From Terriglobia bacterium (GTDB lineage Bacteria > Acidobacteriota > Terriglobia > JAJPHL01): a stretch of DNA of 64,000 bases. This document shows, piece after piece, positions 52,524-62,677 of the stretch. The stretch is from assembly GCA_021325275.1 (NCBI GenBank), contig JAJPHL010000039.1, forward strand, positions 1-64,000, written 5' to 3'. A model generated the notes under the pieces. That model was not told where the DNA came from, ran no database searches, and saw only the letters and a list, made by a program, of their open reading frames with translations. The stretch's first letter is position 1, and each line of letters opens with the position of its first letter. The position numbers and the translations under genes are program-made.

Positions 52524-53132
52524 TTAAAGGCCGAGCTTGGCGAGTACCTCGGGCGGGCAGCCGTCCCAGTGCGAAATGGCGGTGTTGCCTTTGAACTGCA
52601 AATCGTTGATGCCGATTTTGCTGGTATAGAAGCCCGCCGCCACCAAATCGCGGAAGCGATTGAAAAACGCGACGGCTTGCGAATGTTCGGGCGCCGCCTT
52701 CTTCGGCCAAGCGATCAAATCGAGAATCGCGCGCTGCTGATCGGGCTGGCAATCGGCGAAATCGTTGTGAAAACGGTGGCGCGACTCAGCGTCGAGCCAC
52801 GCCAAGCCGCCTTTGATCTGCGCTTCGAAGGAGCTTTGCACGCCGCCGTGCGCGTGGCGATCGGTGACCACTTCGTCGATGTATTCAGGAACGCCGGCTT
52901 GCGTGGCGCTGCCGGATTTGTCGTCTGCGGGAATGATCAGATCGCTCAAGACGCGAATGGTCCGCCACTCTTTGGGCGAAAAAGATTTCGGCGCGTGAGG
53001 GCCGGCCGGCGCTGACGTTGCCGCCGGAGCGTGGGCCGCGTGATCGTGCGTTTGTGCCGCGGCCGCCGGCGCGATCGCCAATGCGGGTGTTACGCTCAAA
53101 ACCTTGAGGAGTTCGCGACGATCCGTTTTCAT
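52524..53132 (-). CDS. Gluconate 2-dehydrogenase subunit 3-like protein
   Basis: 202 aa from ATG 53132, which overlaps the GMC stop (ATGA) with AGAGGA 7 nt upstream. Signal-like start (TDRRELLKVLSVTPALAIAPAAAA; Tat-like RR) and a His/Ala-rich linker (THDHAAHAPAATSAPAGPH) precede the family domain (FSPKEWRTIRVLSDLIIPADDKSGSATQAGVPEYIDE). It is the export chaperone or small subunit of a membrane sugar dehydrogenase whose large subunit is the GMC protein. The cytochrome c subunit is not in the window. Confidence 0.9.
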   Translation of the reverse strand: MKTDRRELLKVLSVTPALAIAPAAAAQTHDHAAHAPAATSAPAGPHAPKSFSPKEWRTIRVLSDLIIPADDKSGSATQAGVPEYIDEVVTDRHAHGGVQSSFEAQIKGGLAWLDAESRHRFHNDFADCQPDQQRAILDLIAWPKKAAPEHSQAVAFFNRFRDLVAAGFYTSKIGINDLQFKGNTAISHWDGCPPEVLAKLGL

Positions 53133-54820
53133 AATTCGTTCCTCTTTACCCGCTCGGCGATATGTTCGCTGGCGCGCCAAGCGATTGCCATGATCGATAG
53201 CGTGGGATTCTTGTCGGCGTTCGACGCAAAGCACGCTCCGTCGGTGACGAAGAGATTCGGCACATCGTGCGCCTGGCACCACTGATTCAGCACCGACGTG
53301 CGCGGATCGGCGCCCATGCGCGCCGTGCCCACTTCGTGAATGATCTCGCCGCCCGCCGCGATGCCGTAATTGTTTCCGGGCGTTACGCCGCCCATCACTT
53401 GTCCGCCGGCGGTCTCGATGATTTCCTTGAACGTTTCCTGCATGTGCCGCGCTTGCAGGATTTCGTGCTCGTCCCACTTCCAGTGGAATTTCAGCACCGG
53501 GATGCCCCACTGATCTACAGTGTCGTTGTCGATTTCGCACCAGCAATCTTTGTTCGGGATCATCTCGCCACGCCCGGAGAATCCCAGGAACGAGCCGTAG
53601 TATTCGCGATACGCCTTCTTGAGATCGGCGCCGTACCCCCCGCCCAAGTGGCGATGCGATCCGCCGAAAATTCCGGGTCCCGGCATGCCGCGCGCGCTGC
53701 CGCCGAATTCGATGTGATAGCCGCGCGGGAACGGCATCTTCTTTTGATAATTCCACCACGGCATATAAAGATGTCCACCGCCGACGCCATCGTCGTTGTG
53801 CGGCGGCAGTTTGCCGAGTTCCGGGAAATATCCGGTGAGATGCGATCCCACGGTGTCCATCAGCGCTTTTCCGACTTCGCCGGAGGAATTGCCGAGTCCA
53901 TTGGGGAAACGAGCCGACTTCGAGTTCATCATCAAGCGCGCCGACTCGCAAGCGCTGGCGCACAACACGATGACCTTGCCGCGCACTTGATGTTCCTGGC
54001 GCGTCTTACGATCGATGTACGACACGCCGGTGGCGCGCCCCTCGGTGTCGCTCAAAATCTCGCGGCACATCGCGTCGGTGATCAACTCCATGTTGCCGGT
54101 GTGCATGGCCGGAGGAATCAGCACCGTGGGCGAGGAGAAATTCGCGCCCACCGCGCAGCCGCGTCCACATTGCCCGCAGTAGTGGCACGCCGGCCGGCCG
54201 TTGATCCCCTTGGTGAGAATCGAAAGTCTCGACGAGACGCACGGAATATTCAGTTTCTTGCACGCGCGTTGGATGAATAATTCCGTACAGCGCGGTTTCG
54301 GCGGCGCTTGGAATTTTCCGTCGGGCGCGTTCTCGATATTCTCCATCGACCCGAAGACGCCGATCAGTTCTTCCACTTTGTCGTAATACGGCGCGACATC
54401 GTCGTAGGTGATCGGCCAATCGAACCCGAGGCTATCGCGGGTGTACGGCTTGAAATCGTAAGGACCCATGCGCAGCGAGATGCGTCCCCAGTGATTGGTG
54501 CGGCCGCCGAGCATGCGCGATCGCCACCACTGGAAATTCGTGCCGGGCGCGTTCGTATACGGCTCGCCTTTCACTTGCCATCCGCCGATCGACGCGTCGA
54601 AATAGCCGAACGGTTTCTCCTCGCTCGATGCTCCGCGCAACGGTGCTTGATACGGCCATTGCAGCATCATCGATTCCTTGGCGGTGTCGTAAAAACTGCC
54701 TGCTTCCAGCATCAAGACTTTAGCGCCCGAGCGCGCCAGCACCAGTGCGGTGATGCCGCCCGCCGCGCCGCTGCCCACGATCACTGCGTCGTAAACTTTT
54801 GGAGAACGTATGACGTCCAT
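53129..54820 (-). CDS. GMC family oxidoreductase
   Basis: 563 aa. FAD-binding Rossmann start YDAVIVGSGAAGGITALVLA, GMC motif around RMLGGRTNHWGR, and C-terminal HEVGTARMGADPRTSVLN and NPTLSIMAIAWRASEH. A Cys cluster (CHYCGQCGRGC) in the middle is shared with the membrane sugar/gluconate dehydrogenases. No signal peptide: export would ride with the subunit-3-like partner. Oxidises a polyol or sugar alcohol group; the substrate is not evident. Confidence 0.92.
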   Translation of the reverse strand: MDVIRSPKVYDAVIVGSGAAGGITALVLARSGAKVLMLEAGSFYDTAKESMMLQWPYQAPLRGASSEEKPFGYFDASIGGWQVKGEPYTNAPGTNFQWWRSRMLGGRTNHWGRISLRMGPYDFKPYTRDSLGFDWPITYDDVAPYYDKVEELIGVFGSMENIENAPDGKFQAPPKPRCTELFIQRACKKLNIPCVSSRLSILTKGINGRPACHYCGQCGRGCAVGANFSSPTVLIPPAMHTGNMELITDAMCREILSDTEGRATGVSYIDRKTRQEHQVRGKVIVLCASACESARLMMNSKSARFPNGLGNSSGEVGKALMDTVGSHLTGYFPELGKLPPHNDDGVGGGHLYMPWWNYQKKMPFPRGYHIEFGGSARGMPGPGIFGGSHRHLGGGYGADLKKAYREYYGSFLGFSGRGEMIPNKDCWCEIDNDTVDQWGIPVLKFHWKWDEHEILQARHMQETFKEIIETAGGQVMGGVTPGNNYGIAAGGEIIHEVGTARMGADPRTSVLNQWCQAHDVPNLFVTDGACFASNADKNPTLSIMAIAWRASEHIAERVKRNEL

Positions 54821-54848
54821 GGCTGGACTTTATCGTTTCGCACGCTCC

Positions 54849-54876
54849 TTGTCCAGTATGGAAAGGATGTTAGGAT
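54849..54876 (+). promoter_or_regulatory. Possible promoter of the Ni/Co transporter-like gene
   Basis: TTGTCC (54849-54854) and TAGGAT (54871-54876) are 16 nt apart, about 18 nt before ATG 54895. Both elements match 4/6. Lies between the GMC and transporter starts. Confidence 0.4.
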
Positions 54877-54894
54877 GAACCGAGTGGTCCTTTC

Positions 54895-55650
54895 ATGAAC
54901 GTAGCTCCCATCAATCTCAAAGTCGCGCTGTTTTCGGCCGCCGTCCTCGGCTTTCGTCACGGCTTCGACTACGATCACATCGCCGCGATCTCCGACATTG
55001 CCAGCGTGCAATCGTCGCCGCGCGCTACCATGCGTTTGGGCATGGCGTACGCTGTGGGTCACGCGATCACCGTGGCGGCGCTCGGCAGCGCGGCCATCGT
55101 CTTTCAACTCGCGCTGCCGCCGGGGCTCGACCGCATCGCCGAAAGGCTCGTGGGATTCACGCTGATTGTGCTGGGCTTCTACGTCTTGGGATCGCTCGTA
55201 TGGGGCGGGAAAGACCATTTGCCTCACAGCCGATTTATGCTGCTGACTCGCGCGGCATATTGGTTGCATTGGAAGACGCGGCGGTTGCTCGGCATGGAAA
55301 CGGGCGATCAGCCGAAGCAGTGGTCCGGCGGCTATGACACACGGTCGGTCGTTTTTATCGGCGTCATTCATGGACTTGGCGCGGAAACGCCCAGCCAATT
55401 GATGATTTTCTTCCTGGCCGCAAATCTCGGCGGAACAAGTCGCGGATTTCTGGGCCTGGCAATGTTTCTGGCCGGATTGCTGGCAATGAACGCGTTGACC
55501 ACAGCGTCGGCGGCGGGATTATTTGGTCTGACCGATCGCATCATTCAACTTCGCCGCACGGCTGCGGTGGTCGTGGCGCTGTATAGTCTCGCGGTGGGAA
55601 TTCTTTTCCTGCTGGGGTCTTCGGATTTATTGCCGCCGCTCAGCGGTTGA
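54895..55650 (+). CDS. Nickel/cobalt transporter-like membrane protein
   Basis: 251 aa, about six hydrophobic segments. The HX4DH signature of the NiCoT/NicO superfamily is H22-x4-D27-H28 in [15 protein letters not shown] second motif, [14 protein letters not shown], follows, and a long charged loop sits in the middle ([20 protein letters not shown]). The transported ion cannot be told. No urease or hydrogenase gene is near. The last 24 nt overlap gatA tail to tail. Confidence 0.8.
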   Translation: MNVAPINLKVALFSAAVLGFRHGFDYDHIAAISDIASVQSSPRATMRLGMAYAVGHAITVAALGSAAIVFQLALPPGLDRIAERLVGFTLIVLGFYVLGSLVWGGKDHLPHSRFMLLTRAAYWLHWKTRRLLGMETGDQPKQWSGGYDTRSVVFIGVIHGLGAETPSQLMIFFLAANLGGTSRGFLGLAMFLAGLLAMNALTTASAAGLFGLTDRIIQLRRTAAVVVALYSLAVGILFLLGSSDLLPPLSG

Positions 55651-57078
55651 CGCTGTTTCGAAGGCATGCGCCGCCGCGAGCAATCGCCCTTCGTCAAAAT
55701 GTTTTGCGAGCATCTGCATTCCAATCGATAGGCGCGCTTGCGTTTCTCCGCACGGGACGCTCAAACCCGGAATACCCGCTAGCGACGCGGTGATTGTGTA
55801 AATGTCCGAGAGATACATCTCCAGCGGATCGGCGGCCTTTTCGCCGAGCTTGAACGCGGGAAACGGCGACACCGGCGTCACGATCAAATCGACGTGGCGG
55901 AACGCTTCTTCAAAGTCGCGCGCGATCAGGGTGCGGACTTTTTGCGCCTTCAGGTAATACGCGTCGTAGTATCCCGCGCTAAGCGCGTACGTTCCCAGCA
56001 TGATCCGGCGCTTGACCTCTTGTCCGAACCCCGCGCCGCGTGTGGAGCGGTACATTTCCGCGAGCGTTCCGGCCTGTGGTCCGCGCGACGTGTATCGCAC
56101 GCCGTCATATCGCGCCAAGTTCGAGCTCGCCTCTGCCGTGGCGATCAGGTAATACGTCGCGACGGCGTATCGCGTGTGCGCCAAGTGGATCTCGCGAATC
56201 TCCGCGCCGAGTTTGCGCAGCGTATCGATGCCGCGCTCCACCGCTGCGCCGACCTCGGCGTCCAAGCCTTCGGCGAAGTATTCGCGCGGCACGCCGATCT
56301 TAATTCCATGCAAGTTCTTGCCGAGTAATGTCACATAATCCGGCACATCGACGGCCGCCGACGTAGAATCCATCGGATCGCGCCCGGAAATCACGCCCAT
56401 CACGGTCGCGCAATCCTTGACGTTGTTCGTGAACGGGCCAATGTGGTCGAGCGAACTGGCGAACGCCGCGAGTCCATAGCGCGACACGCGGCCGTACGTT
56501 CCCATCATGCCGACGGTTCCGCAAAAGCTCGCCGGCTGCCGGATTGATCCGCCGGTGTCGGTGCCGAGGGCCGCCACGCACATGCCCGCCGCGACAGCCG
56601 CCGCCGATCCGCCTGACGATCCGCCGGGTACGCGCGACAGGTCGCGCGGATTGCGCGTCGGAAAGAATCCTGAGTTTTCGGTCGACGACCCCATCGCGAA
56701 TTCGTCACAGTTGGTTTTACCAATGATCACCGCGCCGGCGGCTTCGAGCTTCTCGACCGCCGTGGCGTCGTAGGGCGGCACGTAATGTTCAAGAATTTTC
56801 GATCCGCAGGTGGTGCGCAGGCCTTTGGTAACGATTACATCTTTGATGGCGACCGGAACACCAGCCAACGCGCCAAGTTTTTCGCCGCGCGCGAGTGACG
56901 CGTCCACGCGATCGGCCGCGGCCAGCGCGCGTTCTGGTGAAAACGTCAGAAACGCGCAAATGTTCGTATCTGTGGCTTCGGCGTTAATGAGCGCGGCCTG
57001 CGCGAGCTCGCGCGCCGACATTTGCTTCGCGGCGAGCGCGGCGCGGACCGCGTCGATTGTCTTGGGAAGAGAACTCAC
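55627..57078 (-). CDS. gatA: Asp/Glu-tRNA amidotransferase subunit A
   Basis: 483 aa from GTG 57078, which overlaps the gatC stop (GTGA). Amidase-signature enzyme: catalytic Lys in [30 protein letters not shown] with the cis-Ser, and [17 protein letters not shown] with the nucleophile Ser. Supplies ammonia for amidating Glu-tRNA(Gln) or Asp-tRNA(Asn). gatB is not in the window. Confidence 0.96.
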   Translation of the reverse strand: MSSLPKTIDAVRAALAAKQMSARELAQAALINAEATDTNICAFLTFSPERALAAADRVDASLARGEKLGALAGVPVAIKDVIVTKGLRTTCGSKILEHYVPPYDATAVEKLEAAGAVIIGKTNCDEFAMGSSTENSGFFPTRNPRDLSRVPGGSSGGSAAAVAAGMCVAALGTDTGGSIRQPASFCGTVGMMGTYGRVSRYGLAAFASSLDHIGPFTNNVKDCATVMGVISGRDPMDSTSAAVDVPDYVTLLGKNLHGIKIGVPREYFAEGLDAEVGAAVERGIDTLRKLGAEIREIHLAHTRYAVATYYLIATAEASSNLARYDGVRYTSRGPQAGTLAEMYRSTRGAGFGQEVKRRIMLGTYALSAGYYDAYYLKAQKVRTLIARDFEEAFRHVDLIVTPVSPFPAFKLGEKAADPLEMYLSDIYTITASLAGIPGLSVPCGETQARLSIGMQMLAKHFDEGRLLAAAHAFETASTAERRQ

Positions 57079-57374
57079 CGCTCGATCACCTTGGGGACTT
57101 TGAAATGTCCGGCGCCGGATTCCGGCGCGTTGGCGAGTGCGACATCCACCGGCAGGCACGGCCGTAACTTGTCTTCGCGAAGCGTCTCGTTTTCTCGCTG
57201 CGCCGTCAACACCTGCGCCATGGGCGCGACACTGCTGGTATCCAGTTCGTTCAGTTGTTCTACGTACCCCAAGATCGAATCGAGCTGCGCGCCGAAACGC
57301 GCACGTTCTTCCGCCGTCAAGTCGAGGTGCGCAAGATCGGCTACGTAAGAAACGTCTTTGTCGGTGATTCGCAT
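57075..57374 (-). CDS. gatC: Asp/Glu-tRNA amidotransferase subunit C
   Basis: 99 aa, family length. [39 protein letters not shown] and the conserved [11 protein letters not shown]. Stabilises the GatA-GatB complex. Start ATG 57374, no ribosome site seen; TAGACT lies 10 nt upstream. Overlaps gatA by 4 nt. Confidence 0.95.
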   Translation of the reverse strand: MRITDKDVSYVADLAHLDLTAEERARFGAQLDSILGYVEQLNELDTSSVAPMAQVLTAQRENETLREDKLRPCLPVDVALANAPESGAGHFKVPKVIER

Positions 57375-57387
57375 TCGAGGAAAGAGT

Positions 57388-57867
57388 CTAGCGCGTCATG
57401 CGCGCCGCTTGACGCAGGAATAATTCGCGCAGTTCCTCATCGGCGATACCACCCGCCGCTTCGCGCACAACCGGGTCGGCTTCGCGTTGCGGCGGCTTGC
57501 GCGGCGGTTCGGCCTGCGTTGCAGCCGGCGGATGGTGCATGGCAGGATTCAGTTTCCAGTCGATGCCGGCGATTGAACTGTCACCAAGGAGTTGATGAAT
57601 CCGTTCGAGCAGCGCTTTTTCGTAAGACACAAGCTGCACGCGCCACGCCACGCTGGGAACTTCCACCACCAAGCGATTCGCTACAACGCTGATCGCCTTG
57701 GTGCGATTCACGAGCAACGGTCCGACAATCCATTCCCACGACGGCTGCAAGATCAATAGCGGCGGAAAAAGCGGACGCGTGCCTTCGCCGAGCGGTGCAC
57801 GGCGCCGCGACTTCTTGACCTTGCGGTCACCGATCAAGCTCGGCAGGATTTCGCGAATCGCTTCCAT
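57388..57867 (-). CDS. DUF721/DciA-like protein
   Basis: 159 aa. The domain at residues about 45-95 (WIVGPLLVNRTKAISVVANR, LVVEVPSVAWRVQLVSYEK, LLERIHQLLG) is the DUF721/DciA fold, found in the helicase loader DciA. The C-terminal part is Pro/Ala-rich and then a short helical tail (IADEELRELFLRQAARM). Ends 13 bp before gatC. DciA function is inferred from fold; many members remain untested. Confidence 0.82.
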   Translation of the reverse strand: MEAIREILPSLIGDRKVKKSRRRAPLGEGTRPLFPPLLILQPSWEWIVGPLLVNRTKAISVVANRLVVEVPSVAWRVQLVSYEKALLERIHQLLGDSSIAGIDWKLNPAMHHPPAATQAEPPRKPPQREADPVVREAAGGIADEELRELFLRQAARMTR

Positions 57868-57900
57868 AATCCACCTACGTTACCACACGACGCCGCACTG

Positions 57901-59208
57901 TTAAACGACAGCCAACGCGGCTTCCAGATCGGCAATGATGTCTTGCCAGTCTTCCAATCCCAGCGACAAGCGAATCCCGTCGGGCGAAACGCCGCCGCTG
58001 GCCTTTTCCGACGCCGGAATGCCGGCGTGCGTCATGGAAAAAGGATTTTCGATCAGGGTTTTCACTTGGCCCAGGCTCACGGCCAGCGTGATTGTATAGG
58101 CGTGCTCGGCGATGAAGTCGACAAATCGATCGGAGGCTGCCACGCGGTCTTCTACTGATCCCGCACTCTTCAATTCGAAATACAACAATCCGCCCGGCGC
58201 GAATTTTCCGTCGTAGCTGGTCATCTGGCGGCGCGCCAGTTCGCTTTGCGGAAAACTCGGCAGTCCCGGATACGCCACGCGTCCCACTTTCGGATGCTTC
58301 AGCAAAAACTCCGCCACTTTCATCGCGCCTTTTTGCTTCGCGACGAGTCGCGACGAGAGCGACGGCAATCCGTAAACCAAAATCGGCCACGCATTGCGCG
58401 GCGAAAGCACGCCGCCGAAATCTTTGCGATACCCCATCAGCGGATGGTAGAAACGATTTGCGCCGATGACCGCGCCGCCCATGTCGGTGCCGAATCCGCA
58501 AATGTCTTTCGTGAGGCTGTGCACGACAAGATCGATGCCGAATTCGAGTGGACGCTGGCAGAACGGCGTGGCAAAAGTGTTGTCGACCACTGTAACGGCG
58601 CGATGCTCTTCGTTGCGCCCCGAATTGATTTCGCCGGCCGCGCGCGCTACCGCCGCCATGTCGATCAACTCCATCGTGGGATTCACCGGCGTTTCAAAAT
58701 AAATGCAACGAGTTTCCGGCCGCGCCGCCGCCACAATCGCCGCGGGATCGGTCATGTCGACAAACGACGCCGTGATTCCCCAGCGCGGCAGCCACGTCGC
58801 CAGCACCGTGTACGTGGAGCCATACAGCGCCCTGTGGGCCACCACGTGATCGCCTTGCTTCAGCAGCGCCCCGAAAATGCCGGTGATCGCGGCCATGCCG
58901 GTGGCATAGGTCACCGCCATCTCGCCGCCTTCGGCGGCAGCGAGATTCTCCTCAAGCATTCCGCGCGTCGGCTCGTCGAGACGGTCGTAGACGTAGATCG
59001 GCATTTCCTGCGCCGTCGACGATCCGAATTGCTGAAACGCGCGCGCGCCGCGATTGGCGGTGGTTAAACGAAATGTGGCGGAACTCGATTGCGGCGGAAC
59101 AACGTGGTGATCGTAGTCCCAGCGTCCCGTGGGATAACTTCCGTGAATCAATCGGGTGCGGACTTTGTATTTTTCGCGGGGCTGACGCGGCTCACGTGGT
59201 TTCTTCAT
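57901..59208 (-). CDS. Cys/Met-metabolism PLP-dependent enzyme (cystathionine gamma-synthase / methionine gamma-lyase type)
   Basis: 435 aa. Fold-type I: TYATGMAAITGIFGAL, RALYGSTYTVLATWL, RCIYFETPVNPTMELID, TVVDNTFATPFCQRPLEFG and the PLP lysine in VVHSLTKDICGFG. A PVNPTMELI-type pocket and the long N-terminal basic tail (KKPREPRQPREKYKV) are seen. Whether it makes cystathionine, splits methionine or homocysteine cannot be told from sequence alone. Confidence 0.9.
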   Translation of the reverse strand: MKKPREPRQPREKYKVRTRLIHGSYPTGRWDYDHHVVPPQSSSATFRLTTANRGARAFQQFGSSTAQEMPIYVYDRLDEPTRGMLEENLAAAEGGEMAVTYATGMAAITGIFGALLKQGDHVVAHRALYGSTYTVLATWLPRWGITASFVDMTDPAAIVAAARPETRCIYFETPVNPTMELIDMAAVARAAGEINSGRNEEHRAVTVVDNTFATPFCQRPLEFGIDLVVHSLTKDICGFGTDMGGAVIGANRFYHPLMGYRKDFGGVLSPRNAWPILVYGLPSLSSRLVAKQKGAMKVAEFLLKHPKVGRVAYPGLPSFPQSELARRQMTSYDGKFAPGGLLYFELKSAGSVEDRVAASDRFVDFIAEHAYTITLAVSLGQVKTLIENPFSMTHAGIPASEKASGGVSPDGIRLSLGLEDWQDIIADLEAALAVV

Positions 59209-59234
59209 GAGCTCAGCTTAACATGCGCGCGTTG

Positions 59235-59780
59235 TCAGGTTCGTGCGGCCAAGCGTTCGAGCAAATCCTCATACGTCGCCAGCATCGGGTGCGACCATGC
59301 GCCGAATGCCTCGCGCACGCGGCGCCAATACGCCACTTGCATCTCGAGGGGACGCGCCAACTGTTGTCCGTCGCCGCGCTGGATGCGCAGCCACGTCGAC
59401 TCCATGTTGTGAATCTTGTCGGCGCAAGCGATGGCTTTTGATTCGGGCGGGCCCGAACGAATCTGTTCGATATAAAGTTGCTTGCGCTCGAGCCAATTTC
59501 CGCCGTGTTTTCCCGTGAGCGGGTCGCTCACCGTCTTCACCCACAGCCAAACATTTTGACCGAACGCTGCCACTTCGTCCGCGTACGTCGGAGAATCTTC
59601 CAGGATGTCGTGCAACAATCCCGCGACCACCACGTCTTCGGCAAATCCATGGAATTGCAGCAGCAGCGCGACGCCGTAGACGTGCGCGACGTAAGGAATC
59701 GCCATGTCGGTGTCTTTGCGGAATTGTCCAGTGTGGGCGCGGGCGGCCAAGTCGATGGCGCGATGAAGTCGTTCACTCAT
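59235..59780 (-). CDS. HD-domain phosphohydrolase, SpoT/Mesh1-like
   Basis: 181 aa from ATG 59780, overlapping the helicase stop (ATGA). Single HD domain with H33, HDILED at 57-62 and D121 in ADKIHNM, as in the (p)ppGpp hydrolase half of RelA/SpoT and in Mesh1. No synthetase, TGS or ACT domain. Hydrolysis of ppGpp or a related nucleotide is likely. Lies behind the AddA-type gene. Confidence 0.87.
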   Translation of the reverse strand: MSERLHRAIDLAARAHTGQFRKDTDMAIPYVAHVYGVALLLQFHGFAEDVVVAGLLHDILEDSPTYADEVAAFGQNVWLWVKTVSDPLTGKHGGNWLERKQLYIEQIRSGPPESKAIACADKIHNMESTWLRIQRGDGQQLARPLEMQVAYWRRVREAFGAWSHPMLATYEDLLERLAART

Positions 59781-62677
59781 GTTTGTGCGACAGTGCGCAG
59801 TTTCTGCGGCTCGCGACACTGTTTTCCGCTGAACGGACAGCGATTGCAATGATCCGCGACGACGGCGGAAAACTCCAGCGTCTGCTGCGCCGCGAAAAAC
59901 CTTCGCGCCGCGTCGCGCGCTTCTTCCAATGTTGCCGTTGTGACCGCCACCCGCGACGCCCGTTTCGCGGCGTCACCCTCGTCGAGGTAAAACAAGTATA
60001 GTTCCTTCGCGCCGGTTAGCAAGGCGTAAAGCAACATTTGCAGGCGGTAGAGTTCGTCGTGGCGGTCTCCGGTTTTGTAGTCGACAATGGTGTCGCCCGA
60101 AAGCAAATCGAGCACGCCATGAAGGAAACGATCCTCGAAGCGCGCCAGAATCGGCAGCTCTTTTTCGACGCCGGGCAGCGCGAGCAGGCGACGGCCCAGG
60201 TCGCTTTCTTCGAAGCGCCGCGCCAGTTCTTCGATCTCCGGTGACGCTGCGCCCTGGCCGGCCAGCCGCTTGTGCACGGCCGTGCCTCGCGCGGTGGCGG
60301 ACAATTCGTCGGAGCGATCGCCTTCTTCTTCGTCCTCAACGATCACCGCTTCGTTGGAAAATCCCGTGTAGCGGCCGAGATAATAACGTCGCGGGCACGA
60401 CGCGAACTCCGCGATGTCGGTGATGGCCGCGGCGTAATCGGACTCATCTGCTCGATAAATCGCCGGAACAGCGTTTGGCTCGGTTGTTGCAGCGGGTGCG
60501 CTAGTCGCCGTGGGCGGCGCCTCGCGCTCCTGGTACGGTTGTGCCGTCGCCAGCGCGGAGATGCGCTGGTAACGTTTTGTCGGGTAGCGGCCTGCGCAGC
60601 CGCTAAGGATCAAATTATCCTCGGCTCGCGTCATCGCGACAAAAAGCAACCGCTCTTCTTCCTTGCGATTCCTCGTCTTCTTTAACTCGCGGATCAATGC
60701 GAGCGAAGGCGTGGGCACAAGAGAATCGTCCTCCCCGTTGTCATACGTGCAGCCAAGACGAAATGACGTATGGTAGTCGACCACGCGTGTCTCAGGACGG
60801 TCGGGGCGATTCAGGTCCGGCAGCACGACCACGGGAAATTCCAAGCCCTTCGCGGCGTGCATCGTCATCAGGCGTACGGCGCCGCGCGACTCTGGTATTC
60901 GCGCTTCGGGTTCGCGCACTTCGTCGGCGCGAAAGTGGTCGATGGCGCGCGCGAATTCGCCCGGCGACCGCACGCCAACCGAGGACGCATCGAGGGCCCG
61001 GGCAATCTCCGCGAGTTTTCGCAAATTCGCTGCCGCCACGATGCCCCCCGGTAACCCGGCGAGCGTTTCTTGGTATCCCGTGCGGTGCGCAATTTCGCGA
61101 ATCAATGCATCGACCGTCCGCCGCTCGCTCGCGCGGTCGAGCTCTTCGCGGACTCGCTCGTACTGTCGCAGGATAAACAAGTCGCGCGGAGGTATTCCCG
61201 TGATGGCGCCGGCTTGCGGGATGGCGTCGGTAAGCCGCGCGTCCCGATCGCCTGCTTGCCGCTCTGCATTGGCGCGCGACGCCAGCAAATAGAGACCGTC
61301 GTCGCTGATTCCGAACATCGGCGAGCGCAGCACCGCGGCCAGCGCGATGTCGTCGCGATCGTTGTCCAGCACGTGGAGCATGTTGGTCACGTCGGCGACT
61401 TCGCGAGTGTTGTAGAAACCGCGTCCCGTTTCCGAAAAATACGGCACGCCCTCGGCGGCCAGCGCTTGCTCGTAGATCGGCATGTCGGTGGTGGCGCGAA
61501 AGAGCATCGCGAACGCACCGAAATCGCCGCCGCGTTCCGCGGCCATCGATGCGATCGCCTTCGCAATTGCCGTGGCTTCGTCGGGACGTCCCGCATGATG
61601 CATGATCTCGACGCGCGGCCCCGGCGCCGCCGCGAACGTGCGGCCGGCGACGAGCGATTGATACTCGCTGTCAACAAAATCAGTCAACGCGCCGAAATAT
61701 TCGTTCACCGTCGCGAGAACTTCGGGACGGCTGCGAAAGTCTTCCACCAGATCGATCACCACACCGCCCTCGTCGCGCGTCCGCCGGATTGCTTCGGTAA
61801 AGTTTTCCGGACGCGCGCCGCGAAACGCGTAGATCGATTGTTTCGGGTCGCCCGCCACAAAGAGTCGCGCGCCGCCCGCCGCTACCAGGCGCTCAATCAT
61901 CGCAGCCTGCAGGCGGCTCGTGTCCTGATACTCGTCCACCAGAATTTCCGTGAAGCGTCCGCCCGCGCGAGCGGCCAGCGTGTCGTCTTTCAACAACTCC
62001 CAGGCGCGATATTCCAGGTCGTCGAAGTCCAGCGCCGAGAGGCGGTCTTTCTCCGTTGAATATCTGCTGTGAAAATGCACCAACAGTTTCGCAATCCGCA
62101 CGAGCTGGGCACTCCCAGGACCGTCCGCAGGCAAAAGATCTTCGGCGTGATCGAAGCTTGCGCCCTGTGCGCGCGCTTCCTCGTAGGCGAGAATCAGCGT
62201 GTCGCACATGGACTTGTTGAAGTGGCGCGAGAACTCTTCGAACTCGGCCGATTCGCTGCGCGCCATCTGGTCGAGCAATTCGTCCATCGTGCGAACCTTC
62301 AGGACGTCGGTTTCGAATTCTTCGAGCACGCGGAACGCCGGGTCGACACGCGCTTCTACGGGATGCTCGCGCAACAGCGCCGCGCACAACGAGTGAATCG
62401 TCGAGATGGACGCGGCTTCCACTTCGGCGCGCGGCAGCCGCGTGGCAAGACGCCATTTCATTTCCGCCGCCGCGTTGATGGTGAACGTCACGGCCAGCAC
62501 ACGATCGAGCGTCAAGCGTCCCGCGAGCACCGATCGCGCGATGCGCTCCACGAGTACGCGCGTTTTCCCCGAGCCGGGACCGGCTGCCACGACAATCCGC
62601 GACGCCACGGAATCGACGGCCTGCTGCTGCCGCGGACGCAAACTGATTTCCGGAGGGATCGGGCTCAGTGTTGCCAT
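59777..62677 (-). CDS. addA: AddA-type UvrD/Rep helicase-nuclease
   Basis: 966 aa. SF1 helicase: Walker A AAGPGSGKTRVL at 31-42, ISTIHSLCAALL, VDEYQDTSRLQ (Walker B), GDPKQSIYAFRGA, and VRLMTMHAAKGLEFPVV. C-terminal PD-(D/E)XK nuclease with TIVDYKTGDRHDEL (D and K). A Cys cluster (CNRCPFSGKQC) near the C-terminus may hold Fe-S. Double-strand-break end resection with the AddB-like partner, whose stop it overlaps by 13 nt. Confidence 0.9.
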   Translation of the reverse strand: MATLSPIPPEISLRPRQQQAVDSVASRIVVAAGPGSGKTRVLVERIARSVLAGRLTLDRVLAVTFTINAAAEMKWRLATRLPRAEVEAASISTIHSLCAALLREHPVEARVDPAFRVLEEFETDVLKVRTMDELLDQMARSESAEFEEFSRHFNKSMCDTLILAYEEARAQGASFDHAEDLLPADGPGSAQLVRIAKLLVHFHSRYSTEKDRLSALDFDDLEYRAWELLKDDTLAARAGGRFTEILVDEYQDTSRLQAAMIERLVAAGGARLFVAGDPKQSIYAFRGARPENFTEAIRRTRDEGGVVIDLVEDFRSRPEVLATVNEYFGALTDFVDSEYQSLVAGRTFAAAPGPRVEIMHHAGRPDEATAIAKAIASMAAERGGDFGAFAMLFRATTDMPIYEQALAAEGVPYFSETGRGFYNTREVADVTNMLHVLDNDRDDIALAAVLRSPMFGISDDGLYLLASRANAERQAGDRDARLTDAIPQAGAITGIPPRDLFILRQYERVREELDRASERRTVDALIREIAHRTGYQETLAGLPGGIVAAANLRKLAEIARALDASSVGVRSPGEFARAIDHFRADEVREPEARIPESRGAVRLMTMHAAKGLEFPVVVLPDLNRPDRPETRVVDYHTSFRLGCTYDNGEDDSLVPTPSLALIRELKKTRNRKEEERLLFVAMTRAEDNLILSGCAGRYPTKRYQRISALATAQPYQEREAPPTATSAPAATTEPNAVPAIYRADESDYAAAITDIAEFASCPRRYYLGRYTGFSNEAVIVEDEEEGDRSDELSATARGTAVHKRLAGQGAASPEIEELARRFEESDLGRRLLALPGVEKELPILARFEDRFLHGVLDLLSGDTIVDYKTGDRHDELYRLQMLLYALLTGAKELYLFYLDEGDAAKRASRVAVTTATLEEARDAARRFFAAQQTLEFSAVVADHCNRCPFSGKQCREPQKLRTVAQT

